From CAZDWZ01 sp964509425 (lineage in GTDB: Bacteria; Bdellovibrionota_C; UBA2361; SZUA-149; CAZDWZ01): 64,000 nucleotides of DNA. Under the pieces are notes generated by a model. That model did no database searches. It saw only the letters and a program-made list of their open reading frames with translations, and was not told the DNA's origin. Made by a program: the position numbers and the translations under genes. This document shows, in pieces, positions 28,438-37,866 of this stretch (within the stretch, counting starts at the first letter, position 1; each line of letters opens with the position of its first letter). The DNA is taken from contig CAZDWZ010000006.1 in assembly GCA_964509425.1 (NCBI GenBank), positions 314,925 through 378,924 on the forward strand, read 5' to 3'.

Positions 28438-28805
28438 AGAACCTCCAGGTCGGATTGTGATTCGGGTTAGCCGTCCTCTGCCTCGCAGAGAAGTTTTCTC
28501 GTCGTCTCAGGTGTGGATTTCAAAAATCGGAAGGGGAGGTCTTCGGGCAAATCGCGAAGGCGATCGGTAAGCGCCCGGAACTCTGAGTATACCACGCCGC
28601 CGAAGCACACTCACCTCCTCCCGCGCCCGCAGCATTCTCACGAATGTTTCGTTTCTCTATCGAGAAATCTTCTGTCGCACCGAGGGTTTAAGCGATGGGT
28701 GTTTGCCTAATCGACGGCAGCGGCATTCAATCCTTTCTTTCGGAAAGAAAAGTTATGGAACTTTTAGATTGGTGAAAAGAAAGTCTCTGAGGCGTCCGCC
28801 CGCGT
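28438..28805. other. Intergenic region between the HExxH gene and the CitE-like gene
   Basis: Short ORFs here lack ribosome-binding sites and protein-like composition. Only the Shine-Dalgarno region of the HExxH gene and a TTTCTTTCGGAAAGAAA inverted repeat near 28735-28751 are noted. The repeat may be a terminator stem for the minus-strand lyase gene. Confidence 0.35.
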
Positions 28806-29795
28806 CTAGAAGAGATTCTTCGCGCCTTCCGGAAGCGGCTGGTTGAACAGCTTCGCCTGCTTCAGCTGCCACCAGAGAAGTCGGTAGGAAGCACGATCGT
28901 AGAGTGTATCCTCGTGGCGAAGCGGCGCCCAATTCAGCTCTCTGGCACGAGTAAGAATGTCCGCCGCAAGCGTGAGCTCCGCGCTCGAGCTGCTCATCTC
29001 CTCGATAATCGGCGTTATCTGCATCGGGTGAATGCTCCACATCCGCCGGAAGCCGAATTCCTTTCTCGCTCGTCTCGCTTCTTCGCGAACGATGTTCTCA
29101 TCCTTCAGCTCGAGAGAGATGTTGTGCGACGGAATAACGCCTCTTTCCGACGCAGCGAGCACGATGTCGGTCTTCGCCCGCACCAGAATCGGGTTTTCAA
29201 ACTGCGCGGGACTTCGAAAAACTTCAGTGCCGAGCGCGCCGCCGAGAGAAGAGACAAAGTCCATGATCCCAAAGTCGACAACTCTCACCCGCTTCATTCG
29301 TGCAATAGTCCGAACCTCAGCAAGCGCTGCAGGATGCTCAATCAGCACGTGGAGCGGAAGTGGCTCTCGCCGCCGTGCGTCCCGTTCGACCTTCTGAACG
29401 ATGTGCACCATCCGCGAGACGGCTTTCGCATCCTTCAACTTCGGGAGTGTGAGATACAACAAGCGTTCCCGAAGTGTTCTCATCACCCGGAGCAGCTCCC
29501 GCCGGAAATCGCGCCTGCCCGGATCCGGGAGACGGAGACCGACCGAGAAGTCGAGGTATTTCTCCGAGGTCAAAAGTCCAAGCAAAATATCCACTTGTTT
29601 TCGGAGTTGGCCGAACTCAGCTCCGTCCTCGCAGTCGAATGTAATATCCAACGCGGCACCCGCAGCGATCTTTCGCTCCATTGCTTTTAAAAGAAATTTT
29701 TCCGTTCCGGCGTAATGTTCACAAACGGCAATATGCGGGAAATCCGAAGCCGGATTTTCGAGAACTTTATCGGGGGAAGAGTTATGTGAAGACAT
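28806..29795 (-). CDS. HpcH/HpaI aldolase / citrate lyase beta-like (CitE family) protein
   Basis: 329 residues with the CitE-type TIM-barrel signatures: FDCEDGAEFG (metal-site acidic pair), LYLTLPKLKDA, VLIEHPAALAEV (the conserved Glu of the active site), VDFGIMDFVSSLG and the C-terminal WSIHPMQI. Such enzymes make or break malyl-CoA, citramalyl-CoA or related hydroxyacyl-CoA esters, with Mg2+. The exact substrate is unclear; no citrate lyase partner or CoA-ligase gene is next to it. AGGAAATC precedes ATG 29795. It is divergent from the ACT-domain gene. Confidence 0.82.
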   Translation of the reverse strand: MSSHNSSPDKVLENPASDFPHIAVCEHYAGTEKFLLKAMERKIAAGAALDITFDCEDGAEFGQLRKQVDILLGLLTSEKYLDFSVGLRLPDPGRRDFRRELLRVMRTLRERLLYLTLPKLKDAKAVSRMVHIVQKVERDARRREPLPLHVLIEHPAALAEVRTIARMKRVRVVDFGIMDFVSSLGGALGTEVFRSPAQFENPILVRAKTDIVLAASERGVIPSHNISLELKDENIVREEARRARKEFGFRRMWSIHPMQITPIIEEMSSSSAELTLAADILTRARELNWAPLRHEDTLYDRASYRLLWWQLKQAKLFNQPLPEGAKNLF

Positions 29796-29861
29796 GATTT
29801 CCTAGAAAAACGCCTTGTCCGAAACTAGACAAACTATAATAAAACTGTATGATGTCAGACA

Positions 29862-30494
29862 ATGACGATCACGCAGATTACCACCAAGTATATACGCGAG
29901 CATCCGAGCATCGCCGATTGCCTCGACCGGGGGCTCATCAACTATTCCGCGCTCGCTCGCGAAATTTGTCAAAAGCTGAACATCGATTCTTTTGAAGCCG
30001 TGCTCGTCGCCTGCCGCCGGTATCACGCAAAGCAACGTTCTCGCGCCACGCATGAAAAACGGATTGCGACCCTTATCCGCCGCGCGAAGATCCGCATCCG
30101 CACGAAAATCTCCGTTGCGATCGTCGACAAAGCGCGAACACCGGAGAAAATTCTCGGCATCCAGAAAGTCATTCGTGAGCAGCGCGGAGACCTCAACCTC
30201 ATCGAAGGCGAGCAAGTCTACACTATCGTTACCAACGATGAATTCTCAAGCCTCATCAAAGAAGCTTTCGAAGGGAGAATCCGAAAGATCACCAAAGGCC
30301 TCGTGCAGATCACGATGGTCTTCGACGAAACTCTCGAGTCTGTTTCGGGAGTGCTCGCGACCGTCTATCGGCTCCTCGCCGCAAACGACGTGAACATTCG
30401 CGAAGAAATGAGCTGCTGGACCGACATCATGATGCTTATCGACGAGAAGGATCTCACGAAAGCCACTCACGTGCTCGGGTCCTACGACGATTAA
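29862..30494 (+). CDS. ACT-domain protein, probable amino-acid-sensing regulator
   Basis: 210 residues. The N-terminal ~75 residues are a small, basic helical region (TKYIREHPSIADCLDRG...). The C-terminal half looks like an ACT-type regulatory domain similar to that of aspartokinases (SVSGVLATVYRLLAANDVNI followed by EEMSCWTDIMMLIDEKD). ACT domains bind amino acids and dimerise. A TATAAT -10-like hexamer lies at 29835-29840 and an inverted TTGTC...GACAA repeat overlaps the upstream side, so its own promoter and possibly an operator are close to the start. Its stop is three bases from that of the convergent transglutaminase-like gene. Confidence 0.75.
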   Translation: MTITQITTKYIREHPSIADCLDRGLINYSALAREICQKLNIDSFEAVLVACRRYHAKQRSRATHEKRIATLIRRAKIRIRTKISVAIVDKARTPEKILGIQKVIREQRGDLNLIEGEQVYTIVTNDEFSSLIKEAFEGRIRKITKGLVQITMVFDETLESVSGVLATVYRLLAANDVNIREEMSCWTDIMMLIDEKDLTKATHVLGSYDD

Positions 30495-30497
30495 AAT

Positions 30498-31484
30498 TCA
30501 GGAATTGAATTGATCCTGACCGCCTTGGGCGTTCTTCCGGTACCAATGCGTGCAGCTCGTTCCCCTCGCTCCAAGAGAAGCAGAGTCGCCCCAGGGATCG
30601 AGTATCAGAACCTGTTCGGCAGTGTTCTGAGGGTTTTCACTCGCTTCCGTCCATGCGTGTCCGCCCGAATAGCAAACGCGCACCCAAAGACTGCAGCCTG
30701 CCTGATAGATAAGCCCGGCAAGCGTCGAAGCCTGTTCGGCACAGTTCCCCCATGCCTGCCCAAAGGCATCACGATGATCAAGAACTTCTGTTCCCGCTGC
30801 GATCCAATCTGCCGGCGTGATTCCGTTATTGCCGTTAATCACTCTTGAACGTGCGGGAATTCCTTGGCGGAGTACATGCCACCGCTTTCGAGCTTCGTAC
30901 TGCCAACTTCGACTGAATTTGTCGTTTGGAAATTTATTTGATTCGGCAACCAAAAATCGGACGGCATTAAGAAGGGCGATGGCGCGATCAAAGGCGGCTT
31001 GTCCCGAGCAGGCAGGATTCGGATACGAAGCAACCGGCTGAACATGTATCGGCTCCGCCACGGCGTCCGTCGTCGCCCGCGCGACGGGTCCACCCGACAT
31101 TGAAGAATAAGAAGAGAAATAGGCAAGCTCGCAAAGTCCGCTCGAAATGTATCCTCTCGATGCGGCGAAGGCACACACCAGCTCTTTGTAGACGAGCGGA
31201 ATCGCAGGCTCGGGTCCAGTTTCATTTACTTCGAGCGGCGAAGGTGTCGCTTCCCCTACGGGAAAATCCGAAGGCTGAACGATTGGCGTTTGAACCGGTA
31301 GCGGCGGCGCAGTCAGAGCCGGTATTGGCGTGCTCGTCGACAACGATGGAGCTGTCGCGGGTTGAGATGTGGGAACAGCGGTCGCCGTCAGCGAAGTTCC
31401 GCCCGGTCGCGGAGCTTGGGCCGATACCGGCGAATGAACCCACAATAAGGAAATAAGCAGCAGAGAAACTCGAATCAACTTCAT
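30498..31484 (-). CDS. Secreted transglutaminase-like (papain-fold) protein with a Pro/Thr-rich linker
   Basis: 328 residues. Signal peptide 1-23 (VSLLLISLLWVHSPVSAQA). Residues ~25-90 are a Thr/Pro/Ala/Ser linker. The C-terminal domain has a transglutaminase-like triad: Cys in QAWGNCAEQASTL, His in YSGGHAWTEA and Asp in VLILDPWGD. Such domains act as peptidases, cross-linkers or inactive binders outside the cytoplasm. Several extra cysteines suggest disulfides. The sequence shows no fused anchor. Confidence 0.82.
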   Translation of the reverse strand: MKLIRVSLLLISLLWVHSPVSAQAPRPGGTSLTATAVPTSQPATAPSLSTSTPIPALTAPPLPVQTPIVQPSDFPVGEATPSPLEVNETGPEPAIPLVYKELVCAFAASRGYISSGLCELAYFSSYSSMSGGPVARATTDAVAEPIHVQPVASYPNPACSGQAAFDRAIALLNAVRFLVAESNKFPNDKFSRSWQYEARKRWHVLRQGIPARSRVINGNNGITPADWIAAGTEVLDHRDAFGQAWGNCAEQASTLAGLIYQAGCSLWVRVCYSGGHAWTEASENPQNTAEQVLILDPWGDSASLGARGTSCTHWYRKNAQGGQDQFNS

Positions 31485-31787
31485 TCGAAATCCACTTGTT
31501 TTTTACAAAACGCGCCCGCGTTTATCCAGAGGATGATTCAGATCATATCGGCACGATCGGGCGAATCAAAAGTGATTTCTTCGTGAAGCGCGAAAATTAG
31601 CGGATTCACTTACGCGCTTCTAAGAGTTTCGAAAGTAGAATGAAGATTTCTTCAGGACACGAGCATCCAGAAGAACCGAAGCGCGGCGGGGGGAGCTCGT
31701 CCCGCCGCGCCTCAGCCTACCTTGTTGATACGCGCAGCCTGCGAAGGACTTGTGCGGTGCACCGTTGATCTCGGGTGCAGCACTAGC
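31485..31787. other. Intergenic region with a GC hairpin
   Basis: Besides the perfect hairpin at 31681-31710, nothing is supported. The region between 31485 and 31670 should contain the promoter of the transglutaminase-like gene. Confidence 0.35.
31681..31710. terminator. Perfect GC hairpin 3' of the glucuronate isomerase gene
   Basis: GCGCGGCGGG at 31681-31690 pairs perfectly with CCCGCCGCGC at 31701-31710 around a ten-base loop. It lies about 80 bases past the stop of the GC-rich isomerase gene. There is no T-run, so it may stabilise or attenuate rather than terminate. Confidence 0.5.
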
Positions 31788-33137
31788 CTACGCCGCCAGC
31801 TGGAACAGCGCACGTGCGCAGTCTTCGATTTCCTCCTCGGTGGTGTGAATCTTCATGGCGATCCGCTCCATGAAGATCTCGGTGAGGACCTGCTCGAGGA
31901 TCATGCGGAACCGGACCCACTTGGAGATCAGGTTCTCGATGACCCTGGCGTCCGAGTTGAACGCCGTGAAGCGGGTGGCGAGCAGTTGCATGCGGGCCAA
32001 GACCAGCGCCTTGACCCGCACGGGGGTCAGGTTGAACCACCAGTGCCCCACGTTCTCCACGTTGCCAGCGTTGCACGCCATGACCATGCCGTCCGGCTGG
32101 TTCCCCTCGTGGAGGACCGTCAGCATGAACTTGACGTCGCGCCAGTCCCGGACGAGCTTCCGGTAGGGGGCGAACTCGCAGAACCCCATCCCGTCGCCGG
32201 CGTTCCCCCACGCCGCGTTCTCGGCCCGCTCCGGCCCGGGCATCGCGAAGAACCCCTTCTTGTTCTTCGCGCACCACGGGAGGACCACTTCGTTCATGAT
32301 CCATCCGGTCGGGGTGTCCGGGTCCGCCGGGTTGTCCGCCGGCGCGAACGAGCTCGCGACGTAGAGCGTGCCGCCGAGCACGGCCTCGACGTGGTCCATG
32401 TAGCGGAGCAGCTCGGCCTTCGACGACTTGTGGTCCGCGGGATCGACGTTAAACCCGAGCGACCGGAGCTTCGGCCCGCCGCGGGTCGCGAAGTGAAGCG
32501 TGATGGGGTCGAGGCGCATGGCGTTCAGGAAGCGGCTGTCCTGCGTGCCCGAGGCCTGGCACGCGAGGTAGTACTCCCGTTCGTCGTCGTCGGTGAAGGT
32601 GTTCGTCCCGACGATCTTGCTCACGCCCGCGATCTTCATCGCTCGATCGAGGAGTTCGTTCGGATCGGTCTTGGCCTCCTGTTCGAGGATCTCGTCCAGT
32701 GTTTCCGCCTCGGGGTTGAAACCGAGCGCTTCGAGGGCGACCTTGACGCCGGTGCAGCCTTCATCGACGCCGACGAAGATCACGTCGTCCGTCGCCCCGC
32801 GGCGCTTCCGGAACATCCGTTCCCAGATGCGCCGCGCCAGATCGGTGCGGAGTTTCGGATCGGCTTCCGACTTCGTGACCTCGTCCGGCGTCACGACCTC
32901 GAGTGCGAGCGCGCTTCGGAGAACGTAGTGATAGAGCAAGCTCTCCACCACCCCGTAGAGGCAGAGCGGCTTCGGCTTCGCCTTCCCGCCGCGGAACGCG
33001 GAGAGGTTGGCATTCGGCGAGAACAGATGCGTGTGCTTGTCGATGACGTTCAGGCGTCCGGGCGCACAGACCCGCTTGGCGACGGCTGCGACCTCGTGGG
33101 CCTTGAGCCGTCTCTTTCGTTTGCTTGCTGCCGGCAT
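31788..33137 (-). CDS. GC-rich orphan: glucuronate (uronate) isomerase family protein
   Basis: 449 residues. Uronate isomerases interconvert glucuronate/fructuronate or galacturonate/tagaturonate and belong to the amidohydrolase superfamily. Visible features: the metal-binding HxH in VIDKHTHLF (His35, His37), KIVGTNTFTDDD (like the family VGTTDDP), and near the C-terminus GHWWFNLTPVRVK followed by LLATRFTAFNSDAR and VRFRMILEQVL, which parallels the family's WWFND...TDSRS...FRRILCQ. ATG 33137 is chosen because AAGGAGGATC lies just upstream. No uronate catabolic genes are nearby, so the true substrate is uncertain. Codon use is very GC-rich, as in the other orphan inserts. Confidence 0.78.
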   Translation of the reverse strand: MPAASKRKRRLKAHEVAAVAKRVCAPGRLNVIDKHTHLFSPNANLSAFRGGKAKPKPLCLYGVVESLLYHYVLRSALALEVVTPDEVTKSEADPKLRTDLARRIWERMFRKRRGATDDVIFVGVDEGCTGVKVALEALGFNPEAETLDEILEQEAKTDPNELLDRAMKIAGVSKIVGTNTFTDDDEREYYLACQASGTQDSRFLNAMRLDPITLHFATRGGPKLRSLGFNVDPADHKSSKAELLRYMDHVEAVLGGTLYVASSFAPADNPADPDTPTGWIMNEVVLPWCAKNKKGFFAMPGPERAENAAWGNAGDGMGFCEFAPYRKLVRDWRDVKFMLTVLHEGNQPDGMVMACNAGNVENVGHWWFNLTPVRVKALVLARMQLLATRFTAFNSDARVIENLISKWVRFRMILEQVLTEIFMERIAMKIHTTEEEIEDCARALFQLAA

Positions 33138-33738
33138 TCGACGATCCTCCTTCACATGAGAGGTGGCTCAGAAGACAGCACTGACGGTCCGCGGCCGACG
33201 ATTCAGATACCGCGTTAAAAACCATCTTTTCTGGATGCTGTGTCCTGCGGAGACCACGAGAGGCAACCTCGAAATCTAAGAAGGACACAAAAAATACTAC
33301 TCAAGACGAAAAAAGAAAAAACGCTTCCGATCGACGATTCGTCGAGAATCTAGCCGGAGGATGAAATCCTCCTAGCAAGTTCAGGAAAAAACTCAATACA
33401 TGAGGTCCGGGATATATGCTGTCGGGGGGTTAGCGGCGCCGTCGACAGCCGCGCCCAGGACGAGGACGCGACTTCTCCATGACGCGCACGCTGTCATCCA
33501 GCGCTTTTTGGGCGTTCAAGAAACGCACAGCTTACAAAGGCCCCCAGAATGTTACCGCTTCCACAATTTTTCAAGGCAGAATTGCAATGTACATGAAACA
33601 CTTCTCCAAGCGTTCTTGCGGCGAGAGTTCGGTGCATTCCGCCGGAAGTCGAACTTTCGCACTCGCCTCACCGTCAAGGTTGAGATCGAAACATCTCTAC
33701 GCGATTTCCTTACAGCTCAGGAGTCGGCAGAATCGACC
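33138..33738. other. 600-base gap between the isomerase and pilin-like genes
   Basis: Two overlapping plus-strand ORFs (33400-33795, 33479-33742) lack a ribosome-binding site, overlap the end of the pilin gene and have no protein-like pattern; neither is accepted. The first ~250 bases after the isomerase start are AT-rich and probably promoter DNA. Confidence 0.35.
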
Positions 33739-34263
33739 TTAGGAGCAAAGCGCTGGATTAAGCGGAGATTCGACGAGCCGAGTCTCCGTATTTAGATTCA
33801 TCGATCCCGCCGTGCACCACTTTCCCATCCGAGTGGTGGTAAACGCAATAGAACCCTTGCAGCTATAGGTGTACACGAAGATAGTCGAGCCGATGACCGG
33901 GTTGGAAACGATCGTCACGTGATAATTCACCGCTGCGCCGGGCCGATAAGAACTGAGAATCGAGCCCGAATCCGGCAGCGCACTCGATGTCGAGGTCGGG
34001 GCTGACGCCGGCTGATCGATGTGTTCTTCCACCAAAAATGGTGGGCATGTATTGCCGAGCTTCTGCTCGATGTCGGTCAGGCGGGCAAGCGCTGCTTGGT
34101 AAAAATCGCGGTTTGCCGCGATCGCGGCCGCATCATACGCCCGCTGTTTGTAGTTATTGAAGCTTCCGTATCCGATACTCGCGAGAAGTCCAAGAGAGGC
34201 GATGATCACCAGGAGCTCAATCAAGGTGAATCCCGCGGTCGACAGGTGATTGCGATTGGACAT
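33739..34263 (-). CDS. Type IV pilin-like protein (prepilin)
   Basis: 174 residues from ATG 34263. The leader MSNRNHLSTAG is followed by FTLIELLVIIASLGLLASIG, a standard prepilin peptidase site with Glu5 and hydrophobic helix. The Tyr/Ala-rich helix (FNNYKQRAYDAAAIAANRD) and a C-terminal domain with three cysteines follow. It resembles the pilin at 13967 in size and design, though the globular domains differ. It is divergent from the pseudopilin-like gene at 34436. No pilus motor or secretin gene is present in the window, so assembly factors must lie elsewhere. Confidence 0.88.
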   Translation of the reverse strand: MSNRNHLSTAGFTLIELLVIIASLGLLASIGYGSFNNYKQRAYDAAAIAANRDFYQAALARLTDIEQKLGNTCPPFLVEEHIDQPASAPTSTSSALPDSGSILSSYRPGAAVNYHVTIVSNPVIGSTIFVYTYSCKGSIAFTTTRMGKWCTAGSMNLNTETRLVESPLNPALCS

Positions 34264-34435
34264 AACAAACTCGCTCCGGCTCCCTGAAAAGAATCTCGGA
34301 TTGATCTTCCTCAATCTAAAGAATTCGCTCCGCGCGAATTTCAACGAGGATAAAAAACTGAGTTTCTCGTAGAGAGATTTCGGGGCACGCTTAGAATATT
34401 GCCACCACGTGAGGATATCTGGTCTTCTCGCGACC

Positions 34436-34948
34436 ATGACACGCAAAAAAACTCTCCTGCTCATTGTCCCCTTTCTTTTCCTCTTCGGTGTTTTCGTTTT
34501 CCAAACGTACTTCGCCAGCGAATCAGAAAACCAACCCGCCAGCCCGCGCGAACACCTTGCGAATCAGTTTGAACAGACAAAAAAGCAAAACAACCTTCGA
34601 CCCGAGGAAGAACTCCTTGCCCGCATTCATCTTGCTGTAATCGATTACCGCTTAAGACACGGTGGGGTTTCACCGGCGAGCGTCAACGACCTCGTTCCGC
34701 TCTATTTTGACTCCATACCCATCGATCCACTGACAAAAAAGCCGGTGCAGATCCCATTCTCCATGCAAGATATTTCGACATCGCCCACCCAAGCAGCGGG
34801 TGTCCAACCGAATGATGGAAAGCTGCAGTGCCCATCGGGACTCGTCCCGCATCCGAAGCTCGAAATCTGCACGAAGCCGAGAGAAGTAATCGCCACGCCA
34901 ACCCCCACCCCCACCGCCACTCCGGCGCCGGAGGTTCGACGAAACTAA
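34436..34948 (+). CDS. Membrane-anchored pseudopilin-like protein with a Thr/Pro tail
   Basis: 170 residues. ATG 34436 begins a transmembrane anchor (TLLLIVPFLFLFGVFVFQTYF). The soluble part includes LARIHLAVIDYRLRHGGV followed by LVPLYFDSIPIDPLTKKPV, the 'periods of Asp-Pro-x-T-x-K-P' pattern seen in type II secretion pseudopilins, but it lacks the prepilin peptidase motif. The C-terminus is a TPTPTPTATPAP linker. It faces the divergent pilin gene, which suggests a joint role. An alternative GTG start at 34409 is less well placed. Confidence 0.68.
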   Translation: MTRKKTLLLIVPFLFLFGVFVFQTYFASESENQPASPREHLANQFEQTKKQNNLRPEEELLARIHLAVIDYRLRHGGVSPASVNDLVPLYFDSIPIDPLTKKPVQIPFSMQDISTSPTQAAGVQPNDGKLQCPSGLVPHPKLEICTKPREVIATPTPTPTATPAPEVRRN

Positions 34949-35098
34949 CCGGCGTCCGGAACATCTCTTGATGACTCTTTCTCGCCGGCGCTGAAAAGAA
35001 CAAACTGAAAACAAGGTCGAGACAACCTTGCGTGTTTCCTCAAACGCCGTTCCTCAAAACCCATAACCGAGCTGTATCTATGGTCACCATGAGGTTGT

Positions 35099-36685
35099 AT
35101 GAGAGGCACATCTCCCCAACAAGATCGCGTCTTGCCGTCTGCGGCATCGGCCTCTGAGAGTCCACAACTCGACACCTTGGTCGCTCTCACGCTTCCTCCT
35201 CCTGGCGCCACAAAAGAGACCGAACGAGGCGCCGCCGTCCAAAAACTGGTTTCGGAAGTTCTCGATCCAAAATCTCCCCTTCGCATTTCCAGCCTTCGAA
35301 CTTTGAGAGATCTCGATGGACTGAGCAACCTCGTAAACGCCGTGAGCGCAGACCTTCGTACGCCGAATGAAGAGACGAGAGCGCGCGCGGCACTCGTCCT
35401 CCGGAATGTATGTACGCTGCCGGAGCTAAACGCTTCTCGAAACGTGAGCGCGGAATCGAAGTCGGCTGCTGCCCAAGCGCTCTTGACTTTTCTTTCCGAC
35501 CCGGCCTCAAGGCTTGGTTCGGGAATTCGATACACCGCGGGCACAGATGCCGTCTCCGCGTTAAAAACGTTGCTTCCGGTCATTCCGCAGCGAGAAGCAA
35601 TGACTATCGTAAACTCGCTGGTGGGGATTGCATCAAATAAAGGACTTAGTGAAAACCATCGTCTCCGCGCGGTGGAGGCTCTTGCCGGATTGAGCGAATC
35701 CAGATCATCAGCTCTCGTCGCGAGAGCCGTGCCGGGACTGCTGACCGCGATGCTGACGGACAATTCGGGGGTCGTCAGATACAGCGCGGCGCTCTCCATC
35801 GGGTGTCTCCCTCCCGACAGGCTGGACGCGAAGTCCAGAACAGCAGTCATCAATGGGCTCATCAGCGCGGTTGATCGAACCACCGGAATGCATCAATCAA
35901 CGGTGCGACAGAATGCAGCAATCGCCATCGGGCGTCTCGGCGTCGGACACACCGAAGGAGCTGCGGCAGTGGCGGCACTTCGGAGGCCGCTCGCGATCCA
36001 TGCCGGAAGCACCGCAGACGAGCGGAGCATGGCGAGCACTTCTCTCGCCGCACTATATCATCTCTCAAAGAAGGAACCTGGTGCGACTTTCGCCGCAGCG
36101 GCCATACCTGATTTGATAAGCGCACTTCGTCTTCGTGATCCGGGACCCGGCGTGCCTCGCATGCTCGGACACTACTTCTACGCGGCGAAGGCACTCGGCG
36201 AGCTTGCTCCGCATCTCGGTTCTCGCCGTCGTGAAGTCGCAAATGAGATGATAACCGCGCTCACCGAAGTCGCAGACAAAAGATATAACGATGCGAATCA
36301 CGTCTCCGTTCCTTCGATTATTGCCCTCGGCAGAATGGGGCGGGAAGGAGGAGCGGCCATACCGATTCTCACGCGAATGCTGCAAACAACCACCTGTCGG
36401 GTAGAAGCGATGGAAGCAATTCGAAATGTGCTCCCTCACAGTAACTCGCCGATGGCGAGAAGCGAGGCCGTTCGTGCGATTACGGCTTGTCTTGGAGACA
36501 AAGTGAATATCGTTCGAACGACCGCTTTCGACACGATGAAGTCGCTGCTTTCTGAACTCCCGCGAAGGGATCCGGCTTCGATAGAAGCGGTAAAGATTCT
36601 TCGCGGGCTCGCTTCAGACAGAACGAAACCAGGAGCAATTCCCGCAGCGCTCCTCATCAATGGATTTGACGCTCGGAGGCCGTGA
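35099..36685 (+). CDS. HEAT/armadillo-type repeat protein
   Basis: 528 residues, soluble, without signal peptide. From about residue 60 to the end it consists of tandem ~40-residue helical repeats with patterns such as ETRARAALVLRNVC, SGVVRYSAALSIGCLP, STVRQNAAIAIGRLG, RVEAMEAIRNVLP and NIVRTTAFDTMKSLL, as in HEAT or PBS-lyase-like repeats, which are binding scaffolds. The partner is unknown. A GAGG site five bases before ATG 35099 supports the start. Its 3' end faces a convergent periplasmic binding protein gene. Confidence 0.82.
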   Translation: MRGTSPQQDRVLPSAASASESPQLDTLVALTLPPPGATKETERGAAVQKLVSEVLDPKSPLRISSLRTLRDLDGLSNLVNAVSADLRTPNEETRARAALVLRNVCTLPELNASRNVSAESKSAAAQALLTFLSDPASRLGSGIRYTAGTDAVSALKTLLPVIPQREAMTIVNSLVGIASNKGLSENHRLRAVEALAGLSESRSSALVARAVPGLLTAMLTDNSGVVRYSAALSIGCLPPDRLDAKSRTAVINGLISAVDRTTGMHQSTVRQNAAIAIGRLGVGHTEGAAAVAALRRPLAIHAGSTADERSMASTSLAALYHLSKKEPGATFAAAAIPDLISALRLRDPGPGVPRMLGHYFYAAKALGELAPHLGSRRREVANEMITALTEVADKRYNDANHVSVPSIIALGRMGREGGAAIPILTRMLQTTTCRVEAMEAIRNVLPHSNSPMARSEAVRAITACLGDKVNIVRTTAFDTMKSLLSELPRRDPASIEAVKILRGLASDRTKPGAIPAALLINGFDARRP

Positions 36686-36767
36686 ACAAGACGTCAAAAT
36701 CGACAACTCGGAATTTGCAACGTCGATATCGAACGCGGGAAGAGAGCAAAACGACGCGCCGGAGAAT

Positions 36768-37862
36768 CTACTTCGGCGTGTACACCTCGATGGCCTTTCC
36801 GGATTTTACTTGATACAAGCTCGCTACCGTTTCATTCGCAAACGGCTGTTTCGAGAAATCAATGTGGCCCCCGTCTGACTTCGTGAGTTTCACTCTCCGG
36901 AGCGAGTCAGTAAGGGTTTCATCAGACTTCTTCTCCCTCCAGGCTTCCGCAAGCGCCAAGAGCGCATAGTACGATTTCGAAGCTTCGTGAATCGGCGGCA
37001 TGCCGAACTTCTTTTCATATTTTTTCGCAAAATCTTCGGGATCTTTCCACTGGGTGAAATACCAATCTTCCACGAGTGACTTATCGAACCCCGTATTCTC
37101 GAGCTCCTCCAACATATCGGCAGTCGACAATACAGGCACTTTTGATTGTAGCTCGGAGAGCCGCTTCGCAAAGGTGCCAATGAGCGTCGACACAAAAATA
37201 AGCTCCGGCTTTGTGGCTTGAATTTTCAGCGAAACCGCTCTCAGGTCCGAAGAGAAATCGCTCTCGCACTGCTCGGAAACGATGGTTCGTCCGGACTTTG
37301 CAAGCACGCGCCGCCACTCCTGAAGATGCGCCTCTCCCCAGAAATTATTCCAGCAAAAGATGCCGGTCTTCGTTTTCCCGGAGTTTACTTCCAGAAATTT
37401 TATCGTCGCAGGCTCCAGGCTCACCACTCTACTTCCAAGACTCCAGAAGTATTCGCTCCCGGCAAGCTCACTCCCCACAAAATCCATAACCGTGGGGGAG
37501 ATGGTCGGTGTCTTTGATTGTTTCGAAAGCGGAATGAGAGGCGAGACCAGGAAATCCCAGATATCTCCGACGACCGCATCGACCTTCGCTATCGACGCGA
37601 GCTTCTGATATGCCGACACCGATGATTTCGAATCCGTCTTCGAGTCTTCGATAAGGAGGTCCACCTTCTGTCCGGACGCAGCAAGTTCTTCGATTGCCAA
37701 CATCAGCCCGTTCTTAAGATGAAGACCGGGAAGTGAAGCGACTCCGGTTAATGGAAGCACGGCACCCACTCGAAGCGTCTTCGGCTCTGCGGCAAAAACG
37801 GTGAATGGAACAAAAAGCGAAACAATAAAAAAGAGACAAAAACGGCGGGATCCAGATGTCAT
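36768..37862 (-). CDS. ABC-type branched-chain amino-acid-like periplasmic binding protein (type 1), orphan
   Basis: 364 residues with signal peptide (FCLFFIVSLFVPFTVFAAEP). The mature part begins LRVGAVLPLTGVASLPGLHL, the standard opening of LivJ/LivK-like receptors, followed by DLLIEDSKTD and VDAVVGDIWDFL. Such proteins bind amino acids, amides, urea or aromatic compounds. No permease or ATPase gene is nearby, so it may serve a remote transporter or act in sensing. The start is four bases after the DUF985 cupin stop, with AAGG inside the cupin 3' end, so the two are co-transcribed. Confidence 0.85.
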   Translation of the reverse strand: MTSGSRRFCLFFIVSLFVPFTVFAAEPKTLRVGAVLPLTGVASLPGLHLKNGLMLAIEELAASGQKVDLLIEDSKTDSKSSVSAYQKLASIAKVDAVVGDIWDFLVSPLIPLSKQSKTPTISPTVMDFVGSELAGSEYFWSLGSRVVSLEPATIKFLEVNSGKTKTGIFCWNNFWGEAHLQEWRRVLAKSGRTIVSEQCESDFSSDLRAVSLKIQATKPELIFVSTLIGTFAKRLSELQSKVPVLSTADMLEELENTGFDKSLVEDWYFTQWKDPEDFAKKYEKKFGMPPIHEASKSYYALLALAEAWREKKSDETLTDSLRRVKLTKSDGGHIDFSKQPFANETVASLYQVKSGKAIEVYTPK

Positions 37863-37866
37863 ACTG

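Noticed and set aside
31722..33218. 498-codon plus-strand ORF over the isomerase gene
   Set aside because: Composition is Arg/His/Glu/Val-biased, as expected opposite a GC-rich gene; the minus frame shows family motifs and a strong ribosome-binding site.
33400..33795. 131-codon plus-strand ORF
   Set aside because: No ribosome-binding site, Arg-rich random composition, and it overlaps the pilin gene on the other strand.
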